Part shown: positions 17,050 to 26,792 of the stretch, one piece after another | Position numbering within the stretch: the first letter of the stretch is position 1 | Layout: every line of letters starts with the position of its first letter | DNA from: Deltaproteobacteria bacterium | GTDB taxonomy: Bacteria > Desulfobacterota > DSM-4660 > Desulfatiglandales > Desulfatiglandaceae | DNA length: 64,000 bases | Reading direction: 5' to 3' | NCBI GenBank assembly: GCA_021737785.1 | Contig: JAIPDI010000002.1 | Span: 124,001-188,000, forward strand | The notes under the pieces: model-generated | Seen by the model: the letters and a program-made list of their open reading frames with translations, nothing else | Databases searched by the model: none | What the model was told of the DNA's origin: nothing | Program-made: the position numbers and the translations under genes

Positions 17050-18453
17050 ATGGGTGGAGATATCTTTTCCCGGTTTTTTGAGCCTGACAGCGTAGCCATT
17101 ATCGGTTCTTTCAAGGAAGGTGTTTTCGGCGGATATGTGGTGGTCAAATCGCTTCTTAATGCAGGTTACAAAGGAAACGTCTATCCGGTTAATCCGTCCT
17201 ATGAGGAGGTCCTGGGCCTGCGCGTTTATTCCAGCATAGAGGAGACCCCTGACATCCCCGACGTGGGGCTCATCATGATCAATGCCAGAAACGTCCCGTC
17301 GGTCTTTGAACAATGCGCCAAACGGGGAATCCGGGCGGTTGTCCTGGTGGCGGACGGTTTTGCCGAGCGGGACACTGAAGGAGCCGATCTTCAGGAGCGC
17401 ATCACGGCCATGGCCAGGGAATGGGGGGTCCGGATCATCGGTCCCAACACGGCCGGCATCCTCAGCAGCCGCAACGGGTTCAACCCCTGTCCCTATGAAG
17501 CGGGGTACTATGGATTTAAACCCGGGCCAGTGGCCATCTGCTCCCAGACCGGCATGATCAATCCCCAGGCCTATGCCTACCCCAAACTGGGAATCGGCAT
17601 CAGCAAAATCTGCGATTTCGGGAATAAATGCGACCTGGACGAGTGCGACCTCCTGGAGTACCTGGAAAACGATGCGGACACTCAGGTCATCAGCATGTAT
17701 CTTGAAAGCATTCGGGACGGGGAACGGTTTGTGGAGGTGTGCGGCCGGGTGGCGTCAAAAAAGCCCATTCTCGCACTCAAGCTGGGGACCACGGCAGAGG
17801 GCGCCATGGCCTCGGCCTCCCATACCGGATCTCTGGCGGTAAATGACCGGATTTTTGATGCCGCTTGCAGACAGACGGGGCTCCTGCGTCTCGGGGCCTT
17901 CAACGAGCTTTTCGAAATGCCCAAGATCTTTGCCACACAGCCCCTGCCTTCGGGAAACCGGTTTGGAATGGTCACCTATACAGGCGCTGTAGGCGTGCTG
18001 GCCTCGGACCAGGGGGCCGAATACGGGCTTGTCATGGCCCGGCTCTCGCCCAAAACGGCCGAGATCTTCGAGAAGATGTTTCCGGGGCTGGGCCACATGC
18101 CGGTGGATATCGGACCCATGATACCGGCGGTAAGAGATTTTTCCACTGTTTACACGGATATTCTGGAGACCGTACTGCGGGATGAAAACGTGGACGCCCT
18201 CTTCAATGTCATGTGGGCCGACGCCAGGGGTAAGAATGAAAAGGCCTACATGGAAGCATACACCGCCCTCAAAGGCCTCGTTCCCAAACCCGTGGTGACA
18301 TGGATCTATGGTCCTAATCCTTCGAGTACCCGGAAATTGAAGGAACTTGTGGAAGATTTGGGTTATCCGGTATTTGATGAACCTGAGCGGTGCGTCAAGG
18401 CCCTGGGCATGGCCTACAGGTACACGCAAACCCGAAAAAATCACGGCCGGTGA
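17050..18453 (+). CDS. ADP-forming acyl/acetyl-CoA synthetase, alpha (CoA-binding) subunit
   Basis: 467 residues with the CoA-binding Rossmann domain at the N-terminus (EPDSVAIIGSFKEGVFGGYV) and two succinyl-CoA-synthetase-like flavodoxin domains. The phosphorylated histidine of this family is H258 (ASASHTGSLA). No ATP-grasp beta domain is fused, so a separate beta subunit is needed and is not in the window. It converts an acyl-CoA plus ADP and phosphate to acid plus ATP. Adjacent catabolic acyl-CoA genes make an energy-conserving role in organic acid metabolism likely. Confidence 0.9.
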   Translation: MGGDIFSRFFEPDSVAIIGSFKEGVFGGYVVVKSLLNAGYKGNVYPVNPSYEEVLGLRVYSSIEETPDIPDVGLIMINARNVPSVFEQCAKRGIRAVVLVADGFAERDTEGADLQERITAMAREWGVRIIGPNTAGILSSRNGFNPCPYEAGYYGFKPGPVAICSQTGMINPQAYAYPKLGIGISKICDFGNKCDLDECDLLEYLENDADTQVISMYLESIRDGERFVEVCGRVASKKPILALKLGTTAEGAMASASHTGSLAVNDRIFDAACRQTGLLRLGAFNELFEMPKIFATQPLPSGNRFGMVTYTGAVGVLASDQGAEYGLVMARLSPKTAEIFEKMFPGLGHMPVDIGPMIPAVRDFSTVYTDILETVLRDENVDALFNVMWADARGKNEKAYMEAYTALKGLVPKPVVTWIYGPNPSSTRKLKELVEDLGYPVFDEPERCVKALGMAYRYTQTRKNHGR

Positions 18454-18548
18454 GGTTGGGACCGATTCGAGTTCCCGTCCGACGGGAATGACCCTGGAAA
18501 AGCCATCTCAGGATACAACACGGCAATACGTCGGTCGTCTCTGCGGCA

Positions 18549-19262
18549 CTACCCCATTTTTGTGTCAAAACCGGGGCACCCGGTCATGAGGCCGTGTTTC
18601 CGGGTTAAAGGATACTGGCGGCAGATCGCCGGTTTCACATGGTGAATGAGGCATTCCCACCGATTCTCGGAGGGGATCTTTTTCAAGAACGGGCAGCTCT
18701 CCGCGAGCCGTGTCGTGCCGGGGAGCGTCCATATGCGATAAGCCCTTTCCCGGTCCTTGCCCTCGATAGTCCTCACCCATTGGAGGATATCGGTCCGCCC
18801 CTCTCTCTCCCACCTGACCACGTCTTCCCCGGTCAGTTCGTTGTGATAATCAAGGACGGTGCAGCATCGTCCGCACTGCCGGCAGGAGAACGCTTCCATA
18901 CCGGTTTCGATTCGAACCCCCATTTTCCCGGTTTTGGTATCCCTCTCTTCCCATGCCCGCGTATGAAATACCCTGGCGCAGATGGATGAAACCATACCGG
19001 AATCCGGATCGGCTCCCTTCACCGCCGCACACGCGGTTTCAACCAGTTCTGTTCCCTCCATCCACCTCATGTTGGGCCGGCCCTGAACACCGATCCATGC
19101 GCCGCTTCTCCACCCTTCCCTCTTTACAACAACACTGCCGTCCGAAACCAGTCGAATGATCTGGCACAACAGGACGACCTGGGGGTCGTATCGCCTAAAA
19201 TCGATGCATACGGCCTCCAGCGCCTCGCCAATGGACAAATAGATGCTGTCCCGTCCCTCCAT
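18549..19262 (-). CDS. YkgJ-family cysteine cluster protein
   Basis: 237 residues. The C-terminal half contains the Fe-S/zinc-chelating pattern: FSCRQCGRCC at about residues 124-133, then ESCPFL, WECLIHHVKPAICRQYPL and a terminal GCPGF. The N-terminal 115 residues are less conserved. Metal binding is expected from the family; function otherwise unknown. It is the last gene of a minus-strand group with a Tat-exported phosphoesterase and an outer-membrane barrel. The start codon is uncertain. Confidence 0.75.
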   Translation of the reverse strand: MEGRDSIYLSIGEALEAVCIDFRRYDPQVVLLCQIIRLVSDGSVVVKREGWRSGAWIGVQGRPNMRWMEGTELVETACAAVKGADPDSGMVSSICARVFHTRAWEERDTKTGKMGVRIETGMEAFSCRQCGRCCTVLDYHNELTGEDVVRWEREGRTDILQWVRTIEGKDRERAYRIWTLPGTTRLAESCPFLKKIPSENRWECLIHHVKPAICRQYPLTRKHGLMTGCPGFDTKMG

Positions 19263-19327
19263 AAAATGCCCTGTCTCTTTGAGCCCTCCCCATCCAGGGG
19301 GCCATCAGTGAAACGCGTGTGTGGGCA

Positions 19328-20626
19328 TCACCGGTGTCGGATCATATAGTCTGCGTGATCGCGCTGGACCGTCACCGTGCCCGACTGCCTGGCCGAACGG
19401 TCTCCGTAAAACCAGAGGGAAACCGTGTAATCCCTTCGGCCGCTGCTTCCGTTGTTGGTTTCGATCTCCACCCAGGTGATCGGTTTCTTGTCGATCCAGG
19501 TGCCCGTGTTGGCGTAGATAGTGTCCACTTCGCCCGAATGATATTGAAAAGCGGCCTCGTGGGTGTGGCCGAAGAGGACGATCCGGGGGGTGAAGGGATA
19601 CAAATCCTTGATGCGGTCGGGCATCTCGAACAGGAGGTTGGCAGCGCTGGTGAGATGACCCAGATCGTTCCAGACCGCCTCCCAGTCACTGACCATGTCC
19701 TGGCGGGAGGACCAGCCGCTGAATATGGTGTCGTAGATCAGGGCGATATCTTCTACAGAGGGGTTGATCGAGTAGCCATCCAGGTTGTCCATGGTGAAGG
19801 TATCCCAAGGCAAGGTACCGGACCAGAGGGCGATGGCATTGAACACCGCAATAATAAAGGCGTCGTCGATGACACTGCCGACCTCCTCATAGCCGCCCTG
19901 TATCAGGTATTCATTGACCGTCGCCGGCGACTTGACAAAGCGATCCAGCACCTCGAGCGAAGTGACCACCTGCCCGGAAGAGATGGATTTGGAGGCTGCC
20001 AGTCGGGAGATGAAATACCCCAGGGCCAGGTGGCCGTTGCTCCGGCTCCACGTGTCGGGTGCATTGAACAGGGTGTAGCGGTGCCCGTGCTCGGCCCAGA
20101 TGACATCGTCTCTGGTATAAGCCCCCAAACCGGGCGAATCCGAAATAATGGTCATGCCGGGGAAGGCATCGGCGATGACCTTCTTGTTCTGCGACTCAAA
20201 GGAGAGCATGTCATGGTTGCCCACCACATAAGTAACGGCGATGTCCGGGTTATCACAGATCACCCGGAGCGCGGTCACCACCGGCGCATTGTTCCCCGCC
20301 CCGAGAATATCGGCAAAGGTCTGTGGCGTATACGTCACGGGCGACACCCAATCGTCCAGCAGGTCCCCCAAAATGACCAGTTCCGCCACATCATCCCTGG
20401 TGTTGAGTCCGGTAAGGAACAGGGTAAGATCGGCAGCGTGGTTGACAAACCACGAAAAGGGACCATCCACGTTCATATGGATGTCGCTGATGAAGACCTG
20501 CTTGTTTCTCCCGGCAGCGTGGGCGGTCCGGGGCGTCAATAACGCAGGGAACATGCCCACCCCGCCGGTCACAGAGGCGGTGGCGCCGGCCATGGCCATG
20601 CTTTTCAAAAAATCCCGTCTTTTCAT
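19328..20626 (-). CDS. Tat-exported calcineurin-like metallophosphoesterase
   Basis: 432 residues from the ATG at 20626, behind GGGAGG; the longer frame from 20647 is not needed. A twin-arginine signal (MKRRDFLKSMAMAGATAS) ends near an AHAAG cleavage site around residue 38. The metal-binding motifs of the superfamily follow in order: SDIHMN (D-x-H), LGDLLDDW, VGNHDM and GHTHEA. It therefore folds with metals in the cytoplasm and works in the periplasm as a phosphoesterase; the substrate (nucleotide, phospholipid or phosphodiester) is unknown. The gene for an outer-membrane barrel lies just upstream. Confidence 0.92.
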   Translation of the reverse strand: MKRRDFLKSMAMAGATASVTGGVGMFPALLTPRTAHAAGRNKQVFISDIHMNVDGPFSWFVNHAADLTLFLTGLNTRDDVAELVILGDLLDDWVSPVTYTPQTFADILGAGNNAPVVTALRVICDNPDIAVTYVVGNHDMLSFESQNKKVIADAFPGMTIISDSPGLGAYTRDDVIWAEHGHRYTLFNAPDTWSRSNGHLALGYFISRLAASKSISSGQVVTSLEVLDRFVKSPATVNEYLIQGGYEEVGSVIDDAFIIAVFNAIALWSGTLPWDTFTMDNLDGYSINPSVEDIALIYDTIFSGWSSRQDMVSDWEAVWNDLGHLTSAANLLFEMPDRIKDLYPFTPRIVLFGHTHEAAFQYHSGEVDTIYANTGTWIDKKPITWVEIETNNGSSGRRDYTVSLWFYGDRSARQSGTVTVQRDHADYMIRHR

Positions 20627-20699
20627 CCCGCTTGCCTCCCTTCTCAAGGGGTCTCCCTTGTGTCTTTGAGTGGAAAATCTCCGGTTCGGACCATGACGG

Positions 20700-21521
20700 T
20701 TAGAAGCAGTAGCTGATCCCGATGGTCAAGGCCGTGCTGCTCACAAAGGTCCCCTGGATATTGGCCTTGAAATTCATGCCCAGATCCACATCCAGGCCCA
20801 CAAGGGCCGTCAAATTGTTCTCGTTGCTGAACGAGGCGCCATAGTCGATCCAGCCGACGTGCGGATTTGCATGGGTCCATCGCCCGCTGAAATCAACATC
20901 GTAGTAGGTGTAACCTGCCCCCACGTAAGGCGTGAAGGCCCCCATCATCCAATATGCATTTGCGATTACATCCAATTGCCAGAAATCGATCTTATCATTG
21001 GTGGCCCAGCCCAGATCGCCGGCCGTCTCCCCCGTGTCCAGGGATCGCCAGTTTTTCACCTTGCGGTTGTCATAGCGCATGTACTGGGCCGTCAGGCCAA
21101 AACCGAGGCCGTTGTCAAACTCGTACACCTTTCCCTTAACGCCGATGGCCCAGACAAAACTGCTTTCCAAATTCCCTTTCCAGCTATTCCCTCCCTCATA
21201 GTCCAGCCACTTCCCGCCGTCCACCATGCCCAATCTGGCAAACACATTGATCTGATCCGCAATCCCGTAAGTGACGGTAGCCATGTAATACTGGTCGTTT
21301 TCAAAATCCGCCCCTTTTCTTCCCCTGTCTCTGAAGCCGTCCGAATAACTCCGCTTGAGATCATAGTCTTCAAAGCCCTGTTTAAACTTGGAATCCCATT
21401 GAAATCCCACGTCGAACCGTCCCTTCCCGGTGAGCTGTGCCGGATTTCCCAGTTCCCCGGCAAAGGCAGCGCCTCCGGATAAAATGAAGGCTCCCATCAG
21501 TAAACTCAGCATCCTTTTCAT
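20700..21521 (-). CDS. Outer-membrane beta-barrel protein
   Basis: 273 residues from the ATG at 21521, which has GGGGAGG 6 nt upstream and a textbook signal peptide (MKRMLSLLMGAFILSGGAAFA). The mature part is rich in alternating aromatic/hydrophobic strands (GRFDVGFQWDS, YYMATVTYGI, AYWMMGAFTPYVGAGYTYY) and ends in ISYCF with the terminal phenylalanine used by the BAM machinery. Family not recognised more precisely; a small porin or OmpW/OprF-like channel is likely. Confidence 0.8.
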   Translation of the reverse strand: MKRMLSLLMGAFILSGGAAFAGELGNPAQLTGKGRFDVGFQWDSKFKQGFEDYDLKRSYSDGFRDRGRKGADFENDQYYMATVTYGIADQINVFARLGMVDGGKWLDYEGGNSWKGNLESSFVWAIGVKGKVYEFDNGLGFGLTAQYMRYDNRKVKNWRSLDTGETAGDLGWATNDKIDFWQLDVIANAYWMMGAFTPYVGAGYTYYDVDFSGRWTHANPHVGWIDYGASFSNENNLTALVGLDVDLGMNFKANIQGTFVSSTALTIGISYCF

Positions 21522-21955
21522 ACCCGACCTCCCCATCTCGCGAAATAGTCTCCCATAAGCTCTTTTATACGGAATCCTCAGGCACCTTGCAAGTCCCTTT
21601 TTCAGTGAGACCATGAGCAACCTTTTTTATAAAACAGGATCAGGCCGGACCAACGCTTGCCTTAACTCACCGCCTAATGGGGGGATAGTTCGGGCTTCTG
21701 ATCTGCTGATTTTCTACCCACAAATTCCCACGAGGAATCTAAGGTCCTTAACCCACCGAAATATGGCCTTTGCCCTATTTTCGCAATATTCGAAAAGGGC
21801 CATCATATTCATATCGTCAGGAAATTTCTCTTGCTCGTTGAGAATACGTCGCGCGGACCTATTTCAATCCTTGTAAAGCAAGGGTGTTATCTGTAAATTA
21901 AGGAAGAGTTCAAGCCAGCAGAGATCGGTAACCGCATATTCCGAGGAGGCTGAAA

Positions 21956-24900
21956 ATGAACCGTCTAAAGGGTATTCTTACAAGCAAGTCGTTTATCATC
22001 TGTGTGTCCTTATTCCTCGTTTACACGCTTTCCGGGTTTTTCCTGATTCCCTATCTTATGAGGCATTACGTCCCTGAAATCGTTAAGGACAAAACCGCTA
22101 AAACAGCAGGGATCGGAGACGTGCGCTTTAATCCCTATATTTTTACCCTGGAAGTAAACGATTTCACCATAGACGAGCCGGATGATCGCCCAATCCTTGG
22201 TTTCAAACGCCTGTTCATTGATTTTGAACTCAAGAGTCTTTTCAAATGGGCATGGACCTTTAACCAGGTTGCTGTTGAAAAGCCGCTGGTGAATGCAATC
22301 ATTGCATCTGATGGCGCTTTGAATCTGGCACAGCTTGCACCGGCTTCAGGGGAGCCGCCTGTTGATGTGGAAAAAGCCCCCGATCAGGACAAAGGGGAGG
22401 AACCTCCCCGGCTGTTTATCAAATATCTTTCAATCGACAAGGGTCGGATCCATTTGGTTGACGAACGCCAGAGCAAGCCTGCGGTGATTAATTTAGAACC
22501 TCTGGACCTGCATGTTGAAAATCTGAACACCTTTCCGGAAGAAGAAGGGCAGAAAACCATTACCCTAACCACAGGTGAAGGAGGGACTTTTCGCTGGGCC
22601 GGCGATTTTAGTTTGAATCCCGTAGCCACAAATGGAACCGTTGTCTTTGAACATATCAAAACGAGCACCCTCTGGAAGTTTTTCAGGGATAGCGTAAACC
22701 TCGATATGCCGGAGGGATACCTGAATGTTGCCGCCGATTGTGACATTGACCTGGGTGATGTCGAGCCTCAGGTGGTACTGTCCAACCTCCGCATGACCCT
22801 CACCGGCACGACCTTGAAATTGGCGGGAGACGAGGAACCGTTTCTGGAGCTGCCCAGTGCGGGGATCAGTGAAGCACGAATCGATCTTTTTAAGCAGCGC
22901 ATCGACGTTGGAAACATGAAGCTTGACGGGGGTCGCGTCGTGCTTATTGCGGATGAAAGCGGTGTATTTAACCTGGAACGTATCATCAAGATCGCCGATG
23001 CTCAGCATTCGGGTGCAAAGGCGATACCAGTATCCGAAAAAGATGCCCCTGAACCCTGGAATATTAACCTGGCCGCTTTTGAGCTGAACGGGTTCAAATT
23101 GGATTACCGAGATATGAGCCGGGAGCCGGGTCTCACAGCCGACATTGGCGATGTGGAGGTGGATTTCAAGGTCGAAATCCAGGCGGGTATCCCCCAAACA
23201 ACGGTGTTGGTGAGTGACCTGGCGATTGTTCTTTCCAAAATAGCGGCATTCCTGCTCGATACCCCGAAACCCGCGGTCCGGATTGATGAATTCAAGCTCC
23301 AAGGCGGTGCCTATGACCTGGCAGAGAATCATTTCACAGCGGAGAAAGTCTCCATAAACGGCGGGGGTGTCGATTTTCAGAGGGAGGCCGACGGCAGCCT
23401 CAACCTGGCCCTTGTGGCCAGGCCTCAGGAAAGAGAAAAAGTAATTGAAAAACCTGAGGAAACTCCGGATACAGAATCTCCTTTCCGGTTTATGATCAAT
23501 ACCGTCGCTATATCCGGGCTGGATGCTGCGTTCTCGGATTTTTCCATTAAGAAGGACAATCCGATTGTGAACCTCGAAGATTTTGCCCTGGTTCTGAATA
23601 CCGTTGACGGCAAGTCTCCCATGACCTTTGATGCAGGGTTGAAAGTTCGTCAGGGAGGCAGAATCAAGGCGGCCGGCACGATTAATCCATCGGTGCCTTC
23701 CGCTCAATCGGATGTACGGGTTGAGGATTTAGAACTGAAAACATTTCAGCCTTACATTGAACAGGCAGCGTATCTTGTACTTCAATCCGGGATGCTTTCA
23801 ACTCAGGGCACACTGCAATACGGTATCGGGGAGGCGGGTTCACAGACCGCATTTGAGGGTGGGTTCAGGGTGGACAACCTGCGCCTGACAGAACCGGGGG
23901 GTACGGAGACATTCCTGGGCTGGAAGGACCTCCGGACTGACAATTTACAGCTTCGCCTTGACCCCAACCGCCTTGAGATAGGACAATTAGACGTGGCGGA
24001 GATGGTCGGTAAGTTTATCATTTACGAAGATCAGACCATTAATATCGTCAAGGTGATGAAAACCGACGCGGATGCCGAGCCCGAGTCCTCGACCCCGAGC
24101 AAATCCACTGACCAGGCCTCTGATGTCTTTCCTCTGCAGGTTCGCAGGATCAATCTTAGTGATGGCAAGGTGGAATTTGCGGACTTGAGCCTGACCCCGC
24201 AGTTTGGAACCAAGATTCACGAACTCAAGGGGACAATTCTTGGTGTTGGTACTGAAAATGACAGCCTTGCCGAGATCAATCTGGACGGTCGTGTAGACGA
24301 CTACGGAACCGCCAAGGTCGAAGGTGCATTGAATACCTCCGACCCAGGCGCATTTACCGACATCCGTCTCACTTTTCGCAATGTCGAGATGACGAAACTG
24401 ACCCCCTATGCGGGTAAATTTGCCGGTCGAAAGATCGATTCCGGCAGGCTGTCATTGGATTTGAAGTATCAGATCGAGAAAAGCCTTCTTGCGGGTGACA
24501 ATCAGATTGTGGTGGAGCACCTGGTCCTCGGGAAAAGAGTTGAGAGCCCCGAAGCAACGGACCTCCCTCTGGATCTCGCTATTGCCTTGATGGAAGATTC
24601 AGACGGGGTGATTGACATCGGTCTGCCGGTCAAAGGATCCCTGGATAGCCCCGAGTTCAGTTTTGGAGGATTGATATGGAAAGCACTCACCAATTTGCTT
24701 ACCAAAATTGCAACCAGTCCTTTTCGCGCCCTTGCATCATTGATTCCCGGCGGCGAAGATGAAACCCTGAACATGATTGCCTTTGAGCCCGGCCGGTCCA
24801 GTGTGTCACCCCCTGAAAAAGAAAAACTGATGAAAATGACCCTCGCCCTTAAAAAACGGCCCAGGCTGCGACTTGTTGTGCAGGGACGTTACAATCCGGA

Positions 24901-25372
24901 AACCGACCTGGATGCATTGCGTTCTGCGAGGCTTCGTCGTTCTCTGGCTGTAGGTCTGGGCCAAAAACCGGAACCCGGTGAGGACCCCGGTCCCGTGGAC
25001 TATGGCAACCCGGAAACCGTAAGCGCGTTGGAGGAGATGTTTAAAAAGCGGTTCGGTCTTGACGCGCTCAACAGGCTTAAGGAAAAGCTGAAGGGGAAAC
25101 AGGAAAAGGAAGGGGAAGATGCGGATGCGCCCCCGGAGTCGAAAGATAAAAAGGGCAATCAATTCGCAAAGATGCTCTTTGACCGGTTGAAAGATGTGGA
25201 ACCCGTTGGAGACAGGGAATTGTTACAGCTTGCAGAAGACAGATCCCGTGCCGTTGCGGACGAACTCAGCATTCCTGACGGTATTTCAAGAGAGCGCATC
25301 GACATCAAGTCTCCCGCTGTAGACAACAAGGATCAACCGACTGCAATGTTGGATCTGGAACCGGTGAAATAA
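21956..25372 (+). CDS. DUF748 / AsmA-like large envelope protein
   Basis: 1138 residues with one N-terminal membrane anchor (residues about 12-35, SFIICVSLFLVYTLSGFFLI) and a huge periplasmic part. The start of the domain (FNPYIFTLEVNDFTIDEPDD, DLELKSLFKWAW-like) fits DUF748. A C-terminal segment after about residue 940 resembles an OmpA-like tail (FEPGRSSVSPPEKEKL). Related AsmA-type proteins form lipid-transfer bridges across the periplasm; that role is inferred by family. GGAGG precedes the ATG. The C-terminal region is lysine- and glutamate-rich and probably unstructured. Confidence 0.85.
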   Translation: MNRLKGILTSKSFIICVSLFLVYTLSGFFLIPYLMRHYVPEIVKDKTAKTAGIGDVRFNPYIFTLEVNDFTIDEPDDRPILGFKRLFIDFELKSLFKWAWTFNQVAVEKPLVNAIIASDGALNLAQLAPASGEPPVDVEKAPDQDKGEEPPRLFIKYLSIDKGRIHLVDERQSKPAVINLEPLDLHVENLNTFPEEEGQKTITLTTGEGGTFRWAGDFSLNPVATNGTVVFEHIKTSTLWKFFRDSVNLDMPEGYLNVAADCDIDLGDVEPQVVLSNLRMTLTGTTLKLAGDEEPFLELPSAGISEARIDLFKQRIDVGNMKLDGGRVVLIADESGVFNLERIIKIADAQHSGAKAIPVSEKDAPEPWNINLAAFELNGFKLDYRDMSREPGLTADIGDVEVDFKVEIQAGIPQTTVLVSDLAIVLSKIAAFLLDTPKPAVRIDEFKLQGGAYDLAENHFTAEKVSINGGGVDFQREADGSLNLALVARPQEREKVIEKPEETPDTESPFRFMINTVAISGLDAAFSDFSIKKDNPIVNLEDFALVLNTVDGKSPMTFDAGLKVRQGGRIKAAGTINPSVPSAQSDVRVEDLELKTFQPYIEQAAYLVLQSGMLSTQGTLQYGIGEAGSQTAFEGGFRVDNLRLTEPGGTETFLGWKDLRTDNLQLRLDPNRLEIGQLDVAEMVGKFIIYEDQTINIVKVMKTDADAEPESSTPSKSTDQASDVFPLQVRRINLSDGKVEFADLSLTPQFGTKIHELKGTILGVGTENDSLAEINLDGRVDDYGTAKVEGALNTSDPGAFTDIRLTFRNVEMTKLTPYAGKFAGRKIDSGRLSLDLKYQIEKSLLAGDNQIVVEHLVLGKRVESPEATDLPLDLAIALMEDSDGVIDIGLPVKGSLDSPEFSFGGLIWKALTNLLTKIATSPFRALASLIPGGEDETLNMIAFEPGRSSVSPPEKEKLMKMTLALKKRPRLRLVVQGRYNPETDLDALRSARLRRSLAVGLGQKPEPGEDPGPVDYGNPETVSALEEMFKKRFGLDALNRLKEKLKGKQEKEGEDADAPPESKDKKGNQFAKMLFDRLKDVEPVGDRELLQLAEDRSRAVADELSIPDGISRERIDIKSPAVDNKDQPTAMLDLEPVK

Positions 25373-25940
25373 ATTGATTTCAAGGATTGCTCATGGATAT
25401 TGCAGGGGTGCAGGGAGATACCCCTTGGTCTTCCTTTTTCGCGTTTTATTTTGAAGAAACATCCGCCGCTCTTATCCGCTCTCTCAAATACGCCGCAACC
25501 ATCATCGCCAACAGCAAGGAGCACATACGCCCCAGGCGCAAAATAGACATGAATATCACGATGGTCCTCGTCGAAATAGACGATGTCTGTTTCCATGATG
25601 ACGTACCCAATGAGTAGTCAATAGGGGCAAAGGGTCCATAGCTTTTCCATCCGCAACATATTTTCGAACCACCTGCGCCGATTCGTTGTCACCATACCAT
25701 GCACCTGCATAAGTTGATTTCAAGAGGTCGTGACATCCTTCTTTGCTATCACATCATAAAAAATGCAGACCGATACTTTACCAAAAGAGATAAACCGAAG
25801 CCCTTCAGGAAGTCCATTATGATTATTATTGACATCTGCCCATCCTCGTATTAAAAGGGTGCGGTCGGAATTCCAACCGTTAATCGGAAATCCGTCAAGG
25901 CCATCAAAATAGGGATCAACAAATCGATAGATCAACATCT
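25373..25940 (-). pseudogene. Possible decayed minus-strand gene
   Basis: This 607-nt gap has no intact gene, but the minus strand shows protein-like pieces in different frames: an YAGAWYGDNESAQVVRKYVADG stretch near 25650-25710, VYFDEDHRDIHVYFAPGAY near 25530-25590, and GWADVNNNHNGLPEGLRFIS near 25780-25850. They read like parts of one or two small proteins interrupted by stops and shifts. I do not recognise the family with confidence; the first piece faintly resembles a DUF3395-type repeat. Confidence 0.3.
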
Positions 25941-25979
25941 AACAATTAAGCCAAAACAGGAAAAAGAAGGAGGCGATTA

Positions 25980-26495
25980 ATGAAAAGAGTTCTTTTTGGA
26001 TTGATTTCAGTTTTGACCTTGGTATGTTTTTCCAGTCTCGTTCCGTCAAATGCCGCCGATAACCCCAAAATTGTCTTTGGGGAAGAAAAACACGGCCTGG
26101 ACGACAATACACCGGCACGAAACTTTGGTCGCAGTGCCGAAGGTACGGTCGGCCTAAATTATAGTAAAGAAAACTACACCGCTTTGGCACCATCAGCAGG
26201 AGAGTCGTACAACCAAAGCGCAACGAGAATCTTCTATCCAGGTGACACCATCTATTTCGTAGACCGCTATCGCATCGCGACTGCGGGAACTTACACGAGG
26301 TATTATTTTATTACAGATGTGGTCGGGACCACTCTAGCGGTTTATACGAAGACTTTTACCATTGACACCCCAGGCCACTACTGGGGTACGCAAACAGCTA
26401 CCTTCTATGAACTGGGAAGTTATGTGTATTCCTCACTGACCCTCGGTCCCGGTGAATGGATATCCAGTCAACAATTTTCGTTCATAGTGGAGTAG
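25980..26495 (+). CDS. Small secreted protein of unknown function
   Basis: 171 residues with a clear Sec signal peptide (MKRVLFGLISVLTLVCFSSLVPSNA, cleavage about residue 25). The mature part is rich in Tyr, Thr and Ser (GTYTRYYFITDVVGTTLAVYTKTF), consistent with a small beta-sandwich exported to the periplasm or outside. AAGGAGG precedes the ATG. No family recognised and no neighbour explains its role. Confidence 0.75.
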   Translation: MKRVLFGLISVLTLVCFSSLVPSNAADNPKIVFGEEKHGLDDNTPARNFGRSAEGTVGLNYSKENYTALAPSAGESYNQSATRIFYPGDTIYFVDRYRIATAGTYTRYYFITDVVGTTLAVYTKTFTIDTPGHYWGTQTATFYELGSYVYSSLTLGPGEWISSQQFSFIVE

Positions 26496-26545
26496 TAATC
26501 GTAGACGGGTAGTAGGAGACCACGTCGCCTGGTAAGAAAGGGCCT

Positions 26546-26586
26546 GGGATCAACCCGTGATCAAATCTGATCCGAATGTTGATCCC
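26546..26586. other. Inverted repeat between convergent genes
   Basis: GGGATCAAC (26546-26554) and GTTGATCCC (26578-26586) form a perfect 9-bp stem with a 23-nt loop, itself containing GATC pairs. It lies between a plus-strand and a minus-strand gene end, so a bidirectional terminator is possible, though there is no T-tract. The rest of 26496-26792 shows nothing. Confidence 0.4.
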
Positions 26587-26792
26587 AACCCTTGTATGGA
26601 CTGTCTCTTACGGCTTATCACCTTCAATTTTATTCTATCCGACTCACCCAATATTGAATTACAGTCTTGCCGTAATCAACGATTAATGCACCCATGTTGT
26701 CCTGAGTCAAGGGCTGACCCCAGGCCCCGTGGCCCACAATATTTCTTTTGTCCAGGTATTCGGAAAATAACGGTCCGGCGCCTGGTTTCTAT

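Noticed and set aside
18471-18490. Palindrome TTCCCGTC-C-GACGGGAA between the CoA synthetase and YkgJ genes
   Set aside because: A hairpin with a one-base centre cannot form a normal loop, there is no T-run, and it sits between two convergent genes, so neither operator nor terminator is supported.
19319-20542. A 407-codon plus-strand open frame opposite the Tat phosphoesterase
   Set aside because: The minus strand has a twin-arginine signal and all metallophosphoesterase motifs; the plus frame has none and no ribosome-binding site.
21613-21876. 87-codon plus-strand frame in the divergent gap before the DUF748 gene
   Set aside because: No ribosome-binding site, no protein-like composition, and it overlaps the leader of the outer-membrane protein gene.
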